Part shown: positions 8,615-17,939 of the stretch, in pieces
How the letters are laid out: the number at the start of each line of letters is the position of its first letter
Numbering within the stretch: the stretch's first letter is position 1
NCBI GenBank assembly: GCA_028284325.1
Contig: JANQRX010000005.1
Span: 310,001-374,000 of the forward strand
Source of the DNA: Bauldia sp.
GTDB lineage: Bacteria > Pseudomonadota > Alphaproteobacteria > Rhizobiales > Kaistiaceae
Length of the DNA: 64,000 bases
Direction: 5' to 3'
Program-made: the position numbers and the translations under genes
Notes under the pieces: generated by a model
Told to the model about the DNA's origin: nothing
The model's input: only the letters and a program-made list of their open reading frames with translations
The model's database searches: none

Positions 8615-9907
8615 TCACCCTCCACTTCCCGGGAGAAAAAGGGCTATCTGCGGAAACGTGGCGAGCAGGGCGACGCCGACCAGCATGGCGAACCAGAACG
8701 GCAAGGCGGCGACCGCGGCCTGGGAGATGGAGACCTCTCCCTTCGTGATTCCGCAGAGGACGAAGAGATTGGCGCCTACGGGCGGTGTCAGCATGCCGAT
8801 CTCGATACAGACGACGATGACGACCCCGAGCCAGACCGGATCGAATCCAAATCCCGTCATCACCGGGAAGACGACCGGCACGGTCATGAGAAGCAGCGAC
8901 AGGCCGTCAAAGAAACAGCCAAGGACGATGTAGATCAGCACCATGCCGATCAGCACCTGCGTGGCCGACAGATTCATCTCGGTCAGTGACCGCATGACGT
9001 CGCGCGGAATTCCGAGCGCGCTGAACGCCTGAGCGAGCACCAGAGCACCAAGCGCGACGAACATGACGGCACCGAACGTGCGTGTCGCTCCGTAGAAGGC
9101 CTTGACGAGCTGCGGCCAACGGAGATCACCCCAGAACGCACCGATCGCGATCGCGGCAATGACACCCAGGCCGGCGGCCTCGGTGGGCGTGGCGAGGCCC
9201 AGATAGATTGTTCCCAGAACGCAGAAGATCAGCGCGAACAGCGGCCAGATACCGACAAGCCGCCTGAGGCGGTCGGTGTCAGGTGGTTGATCGTCGCTCC
9301 TCCGGGGCGTTTTCTCCGGCTGCAGGAGGGCCGTCACGGCAATGATGGCGCTGAACATCAAGGCGAGCATCAGCCCGGGGACGATCCCCGCCATGAACAG
9401 GGCCGTGATGGAAACACCCTGGGTCGCGCCGTAGATGATGAAGCCGAGACTCGGTGGAATGAGAAGACCGAGTGTGCCACCTGCGGCCAAGGTTCCGACG
9501 ACGAACGGACGGTGATAGCCGCGACGGGCCAACTCCGGATAGGCGACCGTGCCCACTGCTGCGGCGGTCGACATGCTAGCGCCGCTGACCGCGCTGAACA
9601 GCGTGCAAACTGCGATGTTGGTATGCAGCAATTGTCCCGGAACGAAGCGGAACAGGGGCGAGAACGCCTCATAGACCCGGTAGCTGACACCGCTGCGCAG
9701 CAGGATCTCGCCCATCAGGATGTAGAGCGGAACCGCGCTGAGCGTGAACTCGTTGAAGACGTTCCACACCGCGATGAAGCCGAGATTGCTGGCGCCGCCG
9801 AGGAGAAAATGCAGCACCAGTAAGCCGGAAAGCGCGAGCCCGATTCCCAGGGGCGCTGCGGTCAACGCGGTAATCGCCAGGCCGCCGATGAAGAAGACCC
9901 AGATCAT
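8615..9907 (-). CDS. dctM: TRAP transporter large permease (DctM-type)
   Basis: Multi-TM protein with ...SGASMSTAAAVGTVAYPELARRGY...GTLGLLIPPSLGFIIYG...ATPTEAAGLGV; DctM signatures. Confidence 0.93.
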   Translation of the reverse strand: MIWVFFIGGLAITALTAAPLGIGLALSGLLVLHFLLGGASNLGFIAVWNVFNEFTLSAVPLYILMGEILLRSGVSYRVYEAFSPLFRFVPGQLLHTNIAVCTLFSAVSGASMSTAAAVGTVAYPELARRGYHRPFVVGTLAAGGTLGLLIPPSLGFIIYGATQGVSITALFMAGIVPGLMLALMFSAIIAVTALLQPEKTPRRSDDQPPDTDRLRRLVGIWPLFALIFCVLGTIYLGLATPTEAAGLGVIAAIAIGAFWGDLRWPQLVKAFYGATRTFGAVMFVALGALVLAQAFSALGIPRDVMRSLTEMNLSATQVLIGMVLIYIVLGCFFDGLSLLLMTVPVVFPVMTGFGFDPVWLGVVIVVCIEIGMLTPPVGANLFVLCGITKGEVSISQAAVAALPFWFAMLVGVALLATFPQIALFLPGSGG

Positions 9908-9912
9908 GCGCT

Positions 9913-10428
9913 TCAGCTGTCGTCGCCGGAGTGCGCGGCCTTACCGCCGCGGATCAGCCTGGCAACAGCAATCGCAAAGGCGGCAATCAGGCAAAGGATG
10001 ATCAGGCCGACCCATGGATAGAGCGGCAGCTTGCCGATGACGGTTGCGGAGCCGGATCGATAGACGAAGGAGAAATACTGCAGCGCTTCATATGCGAACC
10101 ACAGATAGAATGCGGCTGCGAGCAGGTGTCGACATGCCGATTGGATGGCCGCCATATGGTCGCCGAACAAACTGTCGAGAAGATCGATGCGAATATGCCG
10201 GCTCTCGAATTCGACATTGGCCAAAGCGGAAAAGACAATGCCACAGAAGAGCAGACCGACGATGTCTTCGGTGAAAGCGAAGGGGGCGCTGAAGGCGTAG
10301 CGCATGATTGCGCTCAGGGCGACGAACCCGGCCATGATTGCCATCATCGCGACGGCCAGCAGTTCAAGCCCGCGCGAGGTGAACGACAAGACCCTCCAGG
10401 CAGCATTCATTGCCGCAGCACCGACCAC
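9913..10428 (-). CDS. dctQ: TRAP transporter small permease (DctQ-type)
   Basis: ~170 aa, four TM segments, between dctM and dctP; FTEDIVGLLFCGIVFSALANVEFESRHIRIDLL. Confidence 0.88.
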   Translation of the reverse strand: MVGAAAMNAAWRVLSFTSRGLELLAVAMMAIMAGFVALSAIMRYAFSAPFAFTEDIVGLLFCGIVFSALANVEFESRHIRIDLLDSLFGDHMAAIQSACRHLLAAAFYLWFAYEALQYFSFVYRSGSATVIGKLPLYPWVGLIILCLIAAFAIAVARLIRGGKAAHSGDDS

Positions 10429-10490
10429 GCTTGAGTTTCGGCGCGCCCCGCAGCGCGCAAGCTAGAGCAAGTGCGAGGCGCGCCGGTTGA

Positions 10491-11525
10491 TCATTGCAGA
10501 CCGACGGTTTCCGTAACAGCCGTGATATCGGCAACGGCCTGGTCGCCGATCTCGCTTGCCTTGTCGCGCCAGACCCTGAGCGCCGCCTCGGTGAAGGCGG
10601 CCTGATCCTCCGCGCTGAAATCGGGAAGCATCGTCAGCCCGTTTTCCTTCAACCGTTCTATGGCCGGTGCGTCGTAGCGTGCGGCGACATAGGCCTCGAA
10701 ACTGCGCTCAGTAGCCTCTTGGGCCGCGCTTTCGAGCGCCGATTTCTGAGCGTCGTCCAGCTTCTCGTAGGCGCTTTCCGACACGACAATCGTCAACGGA
10801 TGCAGCACAAACGGAAAGAGATAGCTCGCATTGGGTGCCACTTCCTGAAGAGAAATCGTCTCGGCGGCTTGTGCAGGGTAGACGGCGCAATCGACCACGC
10901 CGGTGCTCAGCGCGACGTAGAGATCGTTCTGCCCGATGATCTGGGCCGCGATGCCCAGTTCGCTGAACGTGGCGATCTGAAACTCTTCCCAAACCCGAAG
11001 TTTGCGCGAACGCAGGTCGTCCAGCGAATTGACCGGCTCGCGGCAGAAGATGTGCGTCTGCGACGCCGCATGGCCGATAAACCCGACAAGACGAATTCCG
11101 GCGGCGTTGTAGACCCGGTCGTAGATCGTCTTCAGCGTGGTCAGCGCCTCCTGCACCATGGACGCCTGCGACAAGACGCCGGGCGGCAGCGTCACCGCAT
11201 ACTCGGCCGCGTCTCTTGCAAGGTAGCCCGGGTAGAGCAAGGCGGCTTGAACGACGTTGCCGGGCGGCAGGGTTTGCAGCATGTCGGCGTCTTTCACACC
11301 CAGCGCGCCACCGGGGTAGAAATCGACCTTGATCCCTCCGCCGGAGATTTCACCCACCCGGTCGGCAAACCACTGTGTATTCTGAATCTCAATGCGCGTT
11401 TCGGCGGCAGCTGCGTGCATGCGCCAAACAGCGTCATCTGCCGAAACGGCCCGAGGCGACAGCACCAAGCCGGCAGTCAAACCGGCCAAGACTGCCAAGC
11501 CAACTTTCATTCTTCCAACTCTCAT
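10491..11525 (-). CDS. dctP: TRAP transporter periplasmic substrate-binding protein (DctP-type)
   Basis: Signal peptide MRVGRMKVGLAVLAGLTAGLVLSPRAVSADD; DctP fold: VDFYPGGALGVKDADMLQ...LDDLRSRKLRVWEEF. Confidence 0.9.
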   Translation of the reverse strand: MRVGRMKVGLAVLAGLTAGLVLSPRAVSADDAVWRMHAAAAETRIEIQNTQWFADRVGEISGGGIKVDFYPGGALGVKDADMLQTLPPGNVVQAALLYPGYLARDAAEYAVTLPPGVLSQASMVQEALTTLKTIYDRVYNAAGIRLVGFIGHAASQTHIFCREPVNSLDDLRSRKLRVWEEFQIATFSELGIAAQIIGQNDLYVALSTGVVDCAVYPAQAAETISLQEVAPNASYLFPFVLHPLTIVVSESAYEKLDDAQKSALESAAQEATERSFEAYVAARYDAPAIERLKENGLTMLPDFSAEDQAAFTEAALRVWRDKASEIGDQAVADITAVTETVGLQ

Positions 11526-11650
11526 GACCGACCTCCCTTTTGCTCCATCGATCCGGCGTGTCTGGTTTGATGCGCAGCAGGAATTTGGGTCTTGTTGCCA
11601 AGACGTTTCATTCATGTTCCGTGCACGGGTCACGCCTTATAAAAAAGAAA

Positions 11651-11681
11651 CATTATATGTAGAATGTTTATTGTCAACCTC
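11651..11681 (-). promoter_or_regulatory. AT-rich TTGACA-plus-palindrome element upstream of dctPQM (copy 2)
   Basis: Minus strand GAGGTTGACAATAAACATTCTACATATAATG, with AAACATT-N8-AATGTTT inverted repeat; near-duplicate of 15458-15487. Confidence 0.7.
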
Positions 11682-11723
11682 ACAACGCCCCTCGAATGTC
11701 GATTCAGGGGCTGATCGGCGCAC

Positions 11724-12968
11724 CTATCCGCAGACCTCTCGAAAGACCCTGAGGAAGTTTTCTCCGAGAACGCCCCTGATATCCCGGTCCGCGAAACCGC
11801 GGGCCACCAGACCGCGCGTGATGTTGGGCAGATCCCGGTAGTCGTCGAAGCCGCGAAGGGTCGACGGTGCGTCGAAGCCGTCCGACGATGAGAAACCGAG
11901 GCCGTAGAGCCAATCGCGCAGGCGGGCCATGCCCCAATCAGGCGACTGCAGGGGCCAATCCGTCCCGATGCCGACATGATCGATGCCGATCAGATCGGCA
12001 ACATATTCGACGTGGTCGAGGAAGTGCTGGATGGTCGGTTCGGCCGCATCGGTCAGAAATTGCGGCACGCAGAAGATCCCGACATATCCTCCGGTTTCCG
12101 CAACGGCCTTCAGTGTATCGTCGGAATGGTTGCGGGGGTTGTCCAGCAGAGCGCACGCGCCCGTGTGGGAGATAACGACCGGGTCGCGCGAAAGCCTGCA
12201 CGCATCGAGCGTGGTCGCCTCTCCACAATGGCTGACGTCGACGATGATACCGCGTTCGTTCATTCGGCCGATCACCTCGGCGCCGAAACTCGTTACCCCA
12301 CAATCGGTGCGATCCATGCAGCCGCCGCCGACGAAGTTGACGGTGTTGTAGGTCAGCTGGATCATACGCATGCCGAACATGTGGAACTGATCGACGCGAT
12401 CGACATTGGTGCCAAGATCGAGCGTGTTCTGTGTGTTCAGGAAACCGACTCTTGTCCCGGAGTCCTTGGCGCGGATGAAATCATCGGCGGTCAGCGCTTT
12501 GTCCAGCCAGTCAAAGCGGTCGAACTGTGCCTGGTGCAGCGCGAACCAGGGCATCGTCTCGACGTAGGCGTCAGCATCCGGCGTACTCTTGAAGCCAATC
12601 GTTTGACGGGAGGCGCCGGTGAGACCTGACGCCTCCCAGGCGTGCCGCAGATCCGGGAACGACCCTGCAAGCGCGAGACGATTGGGAAGGCTCCAGGCGT
12701 CGAGCACCGCCTTCTGCGCGTTGCGATGCTGATCATATTCGGCCTGGAGCCGCTCGATCATCGCCGGCGTGAAGGACCGTCGCCCGCACGGGCCCTGGCA
12801 CAGCGTATCCACGATGATGGCGTCCGCATGCAGCCGGCGCGCCCGGTCTTCCTGTTCACGTGACAGCCCGAAATCGAATATCCCGAAGCGCTCGCCCTTC
12901 GTCTCCGGGAGTGCAGCCGCCGCTGCTGATGCGGGCGTGGAGTTTCCGCTCTTGATCGACCTAGACAT
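11724..12968 (-). CDS. Membrane dipeptidase (peptidase family M19, renal dipeptidase-like)
   Basis: HADAIIVDTLCQGP...GMRMIQLTYNTVNFVGGGCMDR...GIIVDVSHCGEATTLDA...PVVISHTGACAL...IGIDHVGIGTDWP. Confidence 0.93.
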   Translation of the reverse strand: MSRSIKSGNSTPASAAAAALPETKGERFGIFDFGLSREQEDRARRLHADAIIVDTLCQGPCGRRSFTPAMIERLQAEYDQHRNAQKAVLDAWSLPNRLALAGSFPDLRHAWEASGLTGASRQTIGFKSTPDADAYVETMPWFALHQAQFDRFDWLDKALTADDFIRAKDSGTRVGFLNTQNTLDLGTNVDRVDQFHMFGMRMIQLTYNTVNFVGGGCMDRTDCGVTSFGAEVIGRMNERGIIVDVSHCGEATTLDACRLSRDPVVISHTGACALLDNPRNHSDDTLKAVAETGGYVGIFCVPQFLTDAAEPTIQHFLDHVEYVADLIGIDHVGIGTDWPLQSPDWGMARLRDWLYGLGFSSSDGFDAPSTLRGFDDYRDLPNITRGLVARGFADRDIRGVLGENFLRVFREVCG

Positions 12969-14256
12969 GAAGGCGGTCCAGGATGCGGTACCAGATCAGG
13001 ACGGTTTCCAGTCCAAGGCGGCGCGCCGGGTAGAATGGAATCGGGCGGATGTCGGTCAGCGGAAGCGGCGGGTCCACCCGCTCCTTCTCACCAGCCATAT
13101 CGCCGAGCAGCCGGCCGAGTTGCGACATCATCGCGACGCCGCGCCCATTGCAGCCGGCGACGACGAACAGGCCAGGCGCGGGGTGGTGGAGGTGCGGCAA
13201 GAAATCCGCCGTCAGGCAGAACAGGCCGCCCCACGCATCCTCCCATTCGACATCCTTGATCTGTGGGAAAAGCCGCGCGGCCGCATGGCGTAGCTGTGCG
13301 TAATCGCTTGACGGTTCGTGCAGGCCGAACGAGCCCCTCGCACCGATCAGCAGCCTGCCGGCCGAATCGAAGCGAACGTAGTTCATGATTCGACGCGCAT
13401 CCGAGATGGGCAGCCTCGACGGCATGACCTGTTTCCGCACCGCGTGCGGAAGCGGTTTTGTCGAGGCCATGACGCTCGATGCCGGAACAAGGCTGCGGTC
13501 CAGGCCGTCGATCGCGCCGCTTGCATAACCGTTCGTGCAGATGAGAACGGAGCTCGATCGGACGGAATGCCCGTTAACGTCGGTTTCCCATCGTCCGTCC
13601 AGGTATTGCGGGCGTCCGGCGCGGGACCGTGAAAATACCCGACCACCGCGATCGCCGACGACGCGAGCGAGTTCGCGCGCATAGCTCAGCGGCTGCAACT
13701 GGCCTCCGCGCGGATCGATCCAGCCTCCGCAGTAGGACCGGCTTCCGGTCAGTCTTTCGATTTCCGTCCGATCGACAAGGCGCGGCGCCGTCCCGGTGAT
13801 GTCGGCCCACGCCCGCGCCCGCCTCGTGACCAAAGCCATGGTCTTTTCGTTGACGGCCGGTTGGAGCCAACCGCCTTGCTCGGCGTCGCATTTGAGACCG
13901 TAGGACTTGATGAGCTCGAACGTGGCGTCGGCGACGCCACCTGCGAACTCGACGAGACGTCGTCCCGGCACCTCGCCGAGCATGGAGAAAAGCGTCGCGG
14001 GATCGTGCTTGAGGCCGGCGATGACCTGCCCGCCATTTCTGCCGGACCCGCCAAAGCCGGGCTCGTGCGCATCCACAACCACGACATCGATCGACTGCTC
14101 CAGCAGCCGCAGGGCCGCGTTCAGACCGGCATAGCCGGCACCGATGACCAGGGCTTGGGTTTGTGTTGGGCGATCGAGCGTCGATGTTGCCGCGAGCGGC
14201 TTGGCCGTGCGCAACCATGCGGATCGCTGTGGCGACCATGTCGTCGACTGAAGCAT
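12961..14256 (-). CDS. FAD-dependent amino-acid oxidoreductase (DadA/PuuB/OoxB-like)
   Basis: QALVIGAGYAGLNAALRLLEQSIDVVVVDAHEPGFGGSGRNGGQVIAGLKHDP: Rossmann dinucleotide motif and GGSGRNGGQ motif of the DAO superfamily. Confidence 0.9.
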   Translation of the reverse strand: MLQSTTWSPQRSAWLRTAKPLAATSTLDRPTQTQALVIGAGYAGLNAALRLLEQSIDVVVVDAHEPGFGGSGRNGGQVIAGLKHDPATLFSMLGEVPGRRLVEFAGGVADATFELIKSYGLKCDAEQGGWLQPAVNEKTMALVTRRARAWADITGTAPRLVDRTEIERLTGSRSYCGGWIDPRGGQLQPLSYARELARVVGDRGGRVFSRSRAGRPQYLDGRWETDVNGHSVRSSSVLICTNGYASGAIDGLDRSLVPASSVMASTKPLPHAVRKQVMPSRLPISDARRIMNYVRFDSAGRLLIGARGSFGLHEPSSDYAQLRHAAARLFPQIKDVEWEDAWGGLFCLTADFLPHLHHPAPGLFVVAGCNGRGVAMMSQLGRLLGDMAGEKERVDPPLPLTDIRPIPFYPARRLGLETVLIWYRILDRLHV

Positions 14257-15428
14257 CACGAGGCGAACGCGTTGACCGGCCGATTCCGATATCGTTCCAG
14301 CGCCGCGGGAAGAGCGTGCAACATCTCGAGGCATTGCCGGAGCTGGGCTTCATCGACATGTTCGTCGGGACGGTGGGCCTGCTCGATCGACCCGGGCCCG
14401 CAGACGACCGACGGCCAGCCGGCCTGCTGGAAGAAGCCCGCTTCGGTGGCGTAGGACACGCAATCGCCGGTGGCCGGCGGACACAGGTCGGCAAGCAGTT
14501 CCGAGGCCGGGCAGGGGGCTTCGGGCTCAAGCGGCGGCATGAATGTCAGCTGTTGCGTTGCGCATGAGGCGGCGCGGTGCGGCTTAACCAGTTCGGTTCG
14601 ACAGAAGTCATCCACCCGCGCCTGAATGTCAGCCGGGTGCTGTCCCGGCATGAGGCGGCAATCCCACTCGACATCGCAGGAATCGGCGACGATGTTGCGC
14701 GCGCTCCCGCCACGGATCATGCCCGGGTTGATGGTTGCGAAAGGCGGTTCGAAGTTGGAAGCGCTTGCTGGCGAGGAGGCGAATTGACGTTGCAACGCTT
14801 CGAGGAACAGGAGCAATCTCGCGGCCGCGAAGTTCGCGTTCACGCCATTTCCCGGATCGGAGGAGTGGGCCGCGCGGCCCGTAATACACGTCCGCGCGCC
14901 AAACGTTCCCTTGTGCCCGCGTACGATCTGCATGTCGGTCGGCTCGCCGACAACGACCAACTCAGGCTCAACGCCGTGACTCTTCATGTCGGCGATAAGC
15001 GACGGCAGGCGTTGTGAGCCCGTCTCCTCATCGCTTGACAATGCGACATAGATCGGCGCGCCCAAGTCAGGGGCGCCCCAGGCGTGTGCTGCCGTAAGGA
15101 CGCTCGCTACGAACCCCTTCATGTCGCAGGTTCCGCGGCCATAGAGCCGTCCGCCTTCGGCGCTGACCTGCCAGGGATCGCCGGACCAGCCGGCGCCAGG
15201 CGGCACCACGTCGAGATGCCCGGATAGAAGCAACCCGCCAGACGCCACCGGGCCGAACCGCATCCAGATCGACCGAAGCGGCGGGTCGCCGGCGACAACA
15301 ATACGGATATCGCTGGCGACCTCTCCCGCGTCTGCGGCGATCCAGTCGACGATGTCACCGTTGCCGTCGGCGCCGACCGTGGGGAAACGCACCAGCGCAT
15401 TCAATCTCTCGATGACGTGATCCAGCAT
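14256..15428 (-). CDS. M20 metallopeptidase, acetylornithine deacetylase/N-acyl-amino-acid deacylase (ArgE-like)
   Basis: LLLSGHLDVVPPGAGWSGDPWQVSAEGGRLYGRGTCDMKGFVASVLTA...LSSDEETGSQR...VVGEPTDMQIVRGHKG. Confidence 0.92.
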   Translation of the reverse strand: MLDHVIERLNALVRFPTVGADGNGDIVDWIAADAGEVASDIRIVVAGDPPLRSIWMRFGPVASGGLLLSGHLDVVPPGAGWSGDPWQVSAEGGRLYGRGTCDMKGFVASVLTAAHAWGAPDLGAPIYVALSSDEETGSQRLPSLIADMKSHGVEPELVVVGEPTDMQIVRGHKGTFGARTCITGRAAHSSDPGNGVNANFAAARLLLFLEALQRQFASSPASASNFEPPFATINPGMIRGGSARNIVADSCDVEWDCRLMPGQHPADIQARVDDFCRTELVKPHRAASCATQQLTFMPPLEPEAPCPASELLADLCPPATGDCVSYATEAGFFQQAGWPSVVCGPGSIEQAHRPDEHVDEAQLRQCLEMLHALPAALERYRNRPVNAFAS

Positions 15429-15457
15429 CGCACGACCTTTACCGTTTAATAAACATG

Positions 15458-15487
15458 CATTACATTTAAAATGTAATTGTCAAGCTC
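15458..15487 (-). promoter_or_regulatory. AT-rich TTGACA-plus-palindrome element upstream of argE-like gene (copy 1)
   Basis: Minus strand GAGCTTGACAATTACATTTTAAATGTAATG; contains ATTACATTT-A-AAATGTAAT on the + strand (15459-15477). Confidence 0.75.
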
Positions 15488-15555
15488 TGCCTCTTTTCCT
15501 TGCGACATGCGTGTCCTAAAGCGAGCATCATGGCAGCTGCTAAGAGAGGCTCGGG

Positions 15556-16203
15556 ATGGGCAACAGTGCTGTAGAAGACACGAAGCCCGCAAAGCACGAA
15601 CGCCGTCCGAACGCCCTGCGCACGGCTGAAACGCGCAAGGCGCTGATCGAAGCGACCATCGACTGCCTTTGTGAGATCGGCTACTCGAGAACCACAACGC
15701 TTCAGATTTCGCGCCGCGCGAACATCACGCCGGGCGCGCTCCAGCACCATTTCGGCAAGAAAGACGAACTGATCCTCGCTGCGCTGGATGCGCTGATGAT
15801 CGAGATGTCATTCGTGCTCGATCGCGCCGCGCTCGTGAAGGGCACGGTTCGACAGAAGATCGATGCGTTTGTCGACCATCTTTGGTCGGAGTTCTATGCC
15901 GACCGTCGCTATATGGCGGTTTGGGAGATCGTGATTGGAAGCCGAGGCGAACCCGATCTTCACCCACGCGTGGCGACGCATCGACAGGCGTCCGTGGAAA
16001 AATGCGAGGATGTCTGGTGTCGCGCGTTCAACCTGCCTAGGGACAGCGACGATCCTCGCGTGAAGGCCCTCCACTTCGCCCTCAACTATCTGCGCGGCAG
16101 TGCGATGCTGCCCATCGTTCCCTCCGACAGCGCAGATGCCGACGGTACGCAGCATGCGCTGAAGGACTTTCTGGCGCACCGGTTCGCAAAACACGACGCA
16201 TAG
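15556..16203 (+). CDS. TetR-family regulator, candidate local regulator of the TRAP/dipeptidase locus
   Basis: RTAETRKALIEATIDCLCEIGYSRTTTLQISRRANITPGALQHHFGKKDELILAAL: TetR HTH; divergent from the argE-like gene. Confidence 0.9.
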   Translation: MGNSAVEDTKPAKHERRPNALRTAETRKALIEATIDCLCEIGYSRTTTLQISRRANITPGALQHHFGKKDELILAALDALMIEMSFVLDRAALVKGTVRQKIDAFVDHLWSEFYADRRYMAVWEIVIGSRGEPDLHPRVATHRQASVEKCEDVWCRAFNLPRDSDDPRVKALHFALNYLRGSAMLPIVPSDSADADGTQHALKDFLAHRFAKHDA

Positions 16204-16216
16204 CCGGCACAAATGA

Positions 16217-16292
16217 TGGTGCCGCATGCCGGACTCGAACCAGCGACCCACGCATTACGAATGCGTTGCTCTACCACCTGAGCTAATGCGGC
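16217..16292 (-). tRNA. tRNA-Thr(CGT)
   Basis: GCCGCATTAGCTCAGGTGGTAGAGCAACGCATTCGTAATGCGTGGGTCGCTGGTTCGAGTCCGGCATGCGGCACCA; cloverleaf closes, anticodon CGT in loop TTCGTAA, CCA encoded. Confidence 0.96.
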
Positions 16293-16388
16293 TTCTGCCG
16301 ATGCGCGGTCGCTGATGCGCCGCGCCGGACGACGCCTTGATACGCGGGCCGGCGTCGCTGTTCAAGCGGCCCGATCCGTGGGCCGCCG

Positions 16389-17918
16389 TCAGCCGCCGCG
16401 GCGTTCGTCGTCGGTGAGCGGGCCCGGGCCCGGATCGTCAGGCGGCGGCGGTGTCACCGGTTCGACCTCCGTCGGCGCGTCGCTCCCGGCCGGCGTAGTG
16501 GGCGCTTCGGTGACTTCGGTGTCGTCTGCCGGCGCGGCGATCAGCGCGGGCGCGTCCGCCGCTTCACCCGCATCGGGCACGTCCTCGGCAACCTCGGCAA
16601 GGTCGCCCGCAAGGTCGATGGCGCGGGGGCGCGGCGTGGGGGCCGGCGGCGGTTTCCACTCGAAGGCATCGACCCGCCCGGTGACGGGCGAGACCGGCGC
16701 CCAGGCGTCGAAGACCTCGCCGTCGGCGGTCCACACGGCATCCGGCGGGGCGTAGTGGGCCCGCGCCACCCAGGCCCGGACGCGGCCGATGTCGCCGTGT
16801 TCGCCTTCCTCGACATCGGCCATTAGCAGGCACACGCGCTCGCTCGGATGTGCTCGCAGCAATCCGTCCAGGGTTTCGCGCGCCAGCGGCCAGTCGCGGG
16901 CGGCGATCGCGGCATGGGCGACGGCGATCCCGGACTCGGCGCTGCCCGGCTGCAGGGCGGCGAGCTTGCGCATGCGGGCGAGACGATCCAGCGCGGAATC
17001 GCCCGGCCTGACGGCGGCATAGGCTTCGGCGAGATCGGGATGCGGCCCGGTCTTCCACGCGGTTTCGAGGATGCGCGTGGCGCGCCGCAGATCGCCCGCA
17101 CGCGTCAGAAGCCGCGCGGCCAGGACTGCGGCCGGCACCAGATCGGCGGCGAGCTTGCAGGCCTCCAGCGCGGCTGTACGCGCCTCGTCGGGTTCGCCGC
17201 CTTCAAGTTCCATCGCCTTGCCGGTCAAGAGGACGGCGCGCAGGCGGACGGCGCGGTCGCGGGCGATGAGACCGGCCCGCTCGTTGGCCGCCAGGGTGTC
17301 CAGCGCGCCCGCGAAATCGCCACCCCGCGCCCGGTAGTCGAACACCGCCTGGCCGGCCCAGGGGATCTGCGGCGCCAGATGGTGCGCCTCCTCGGCGAAG
17401 TGCAGGGCGGCGGCCGGTTCGGCCTGCCGCTCGGCCTCGACGAACAGGCCGTGGAGGCCAAGGATGCGGGTGTCGGGATTGTCGGCGAGCTGCTCGAAAT
17501 TGCTGCGCGCTGCGGACGGATCGCCGGTGATCTGCGCCGTCTGGGCGGCCAGCAGCATCACGAGGGGATCGTCGCCGAGCAGCTTGCGCGCCTCGCTCGC
17601 CGCCCGCCGGGCGCCGTCGGTGTCGCCGGCGCCGACCGCGATCATGCCGCGGGTGAGCGACCGGTAGCCGCGGTCGCGCTTGCGGGCGGTCAGCGCGCGA
17701 CGAACGTTGCCGGGGGCGTGCAGGATCAGCCGGACCAGCCATACGAGCAGCGCCAGCGCGATGAAGATCGCGATGAGCGCGATGACGGCGGCCATCAGCG
17801 AGGTTTCGATCTCGTAACCCTGCCAGGTCAGGAGGACGTCGCCGGGCCGGTCGACCAGCCACACGAAGCCGAGCGACAGCAGGAAGACGATGGCGAGGAA
17901 GATGAGAAGCCGGATCAT
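16389..17918 (-). CDS. hemY: HemY-like TPR membrane protein
   Basis: N-terminal TM pair MIRLLIFLAIVFLLSLGFVWLVDRPGDVLLTWQGYEIETSLMAAVIALIAI followed by TPR region; next to hemD/hemC. Confidence 0.85.
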   Translation of the reverse strand: MIRLLIFLAIVFLLSLGFVWLVDRPGDVLLTWQGYEIETSLMAAVIALIAIFIALALLVWLVRLILHAPGNVRRALTARKRDRGYRSLTRGMIAVGAGDTDGARRAASEARKLLGDDPLVMLLAAQTAQITGDPSAARSNFEQLADNPDTRILGLHGLFVEAERQAEPAAALHFAEEAHHLAPQIPWAGQAVFDYRARGGDFAGALDTLAANERAGLIARDRAVRLRAVLLTGKAMELEGGEPDEARTAALEACKLAADLVPAAVLAARLLTRAGDLRRATRILETAWKTGPHPDLAEAYAAVRPGDSALDRLARMRKLAALQPGSAESGIAVAHAAIAARDWPLARETLDGLLRAHPSERVCLLMADVEEGEHGDIGRVRAWVARAHYAPPDAVWTADGEVFDAWAPVSPVTGRVDAFEWKPPPAPTPRPRAIDLAGDLAEVAEDVPDAGEAADAPALIAAPADDTEVTEAPTTPAGSDAPTEVEPVTPPPPDDPGPGPLTDDERRGG

Positions 17919-17939
17919 TGCGTTGTCTCGGTCGCCGTC

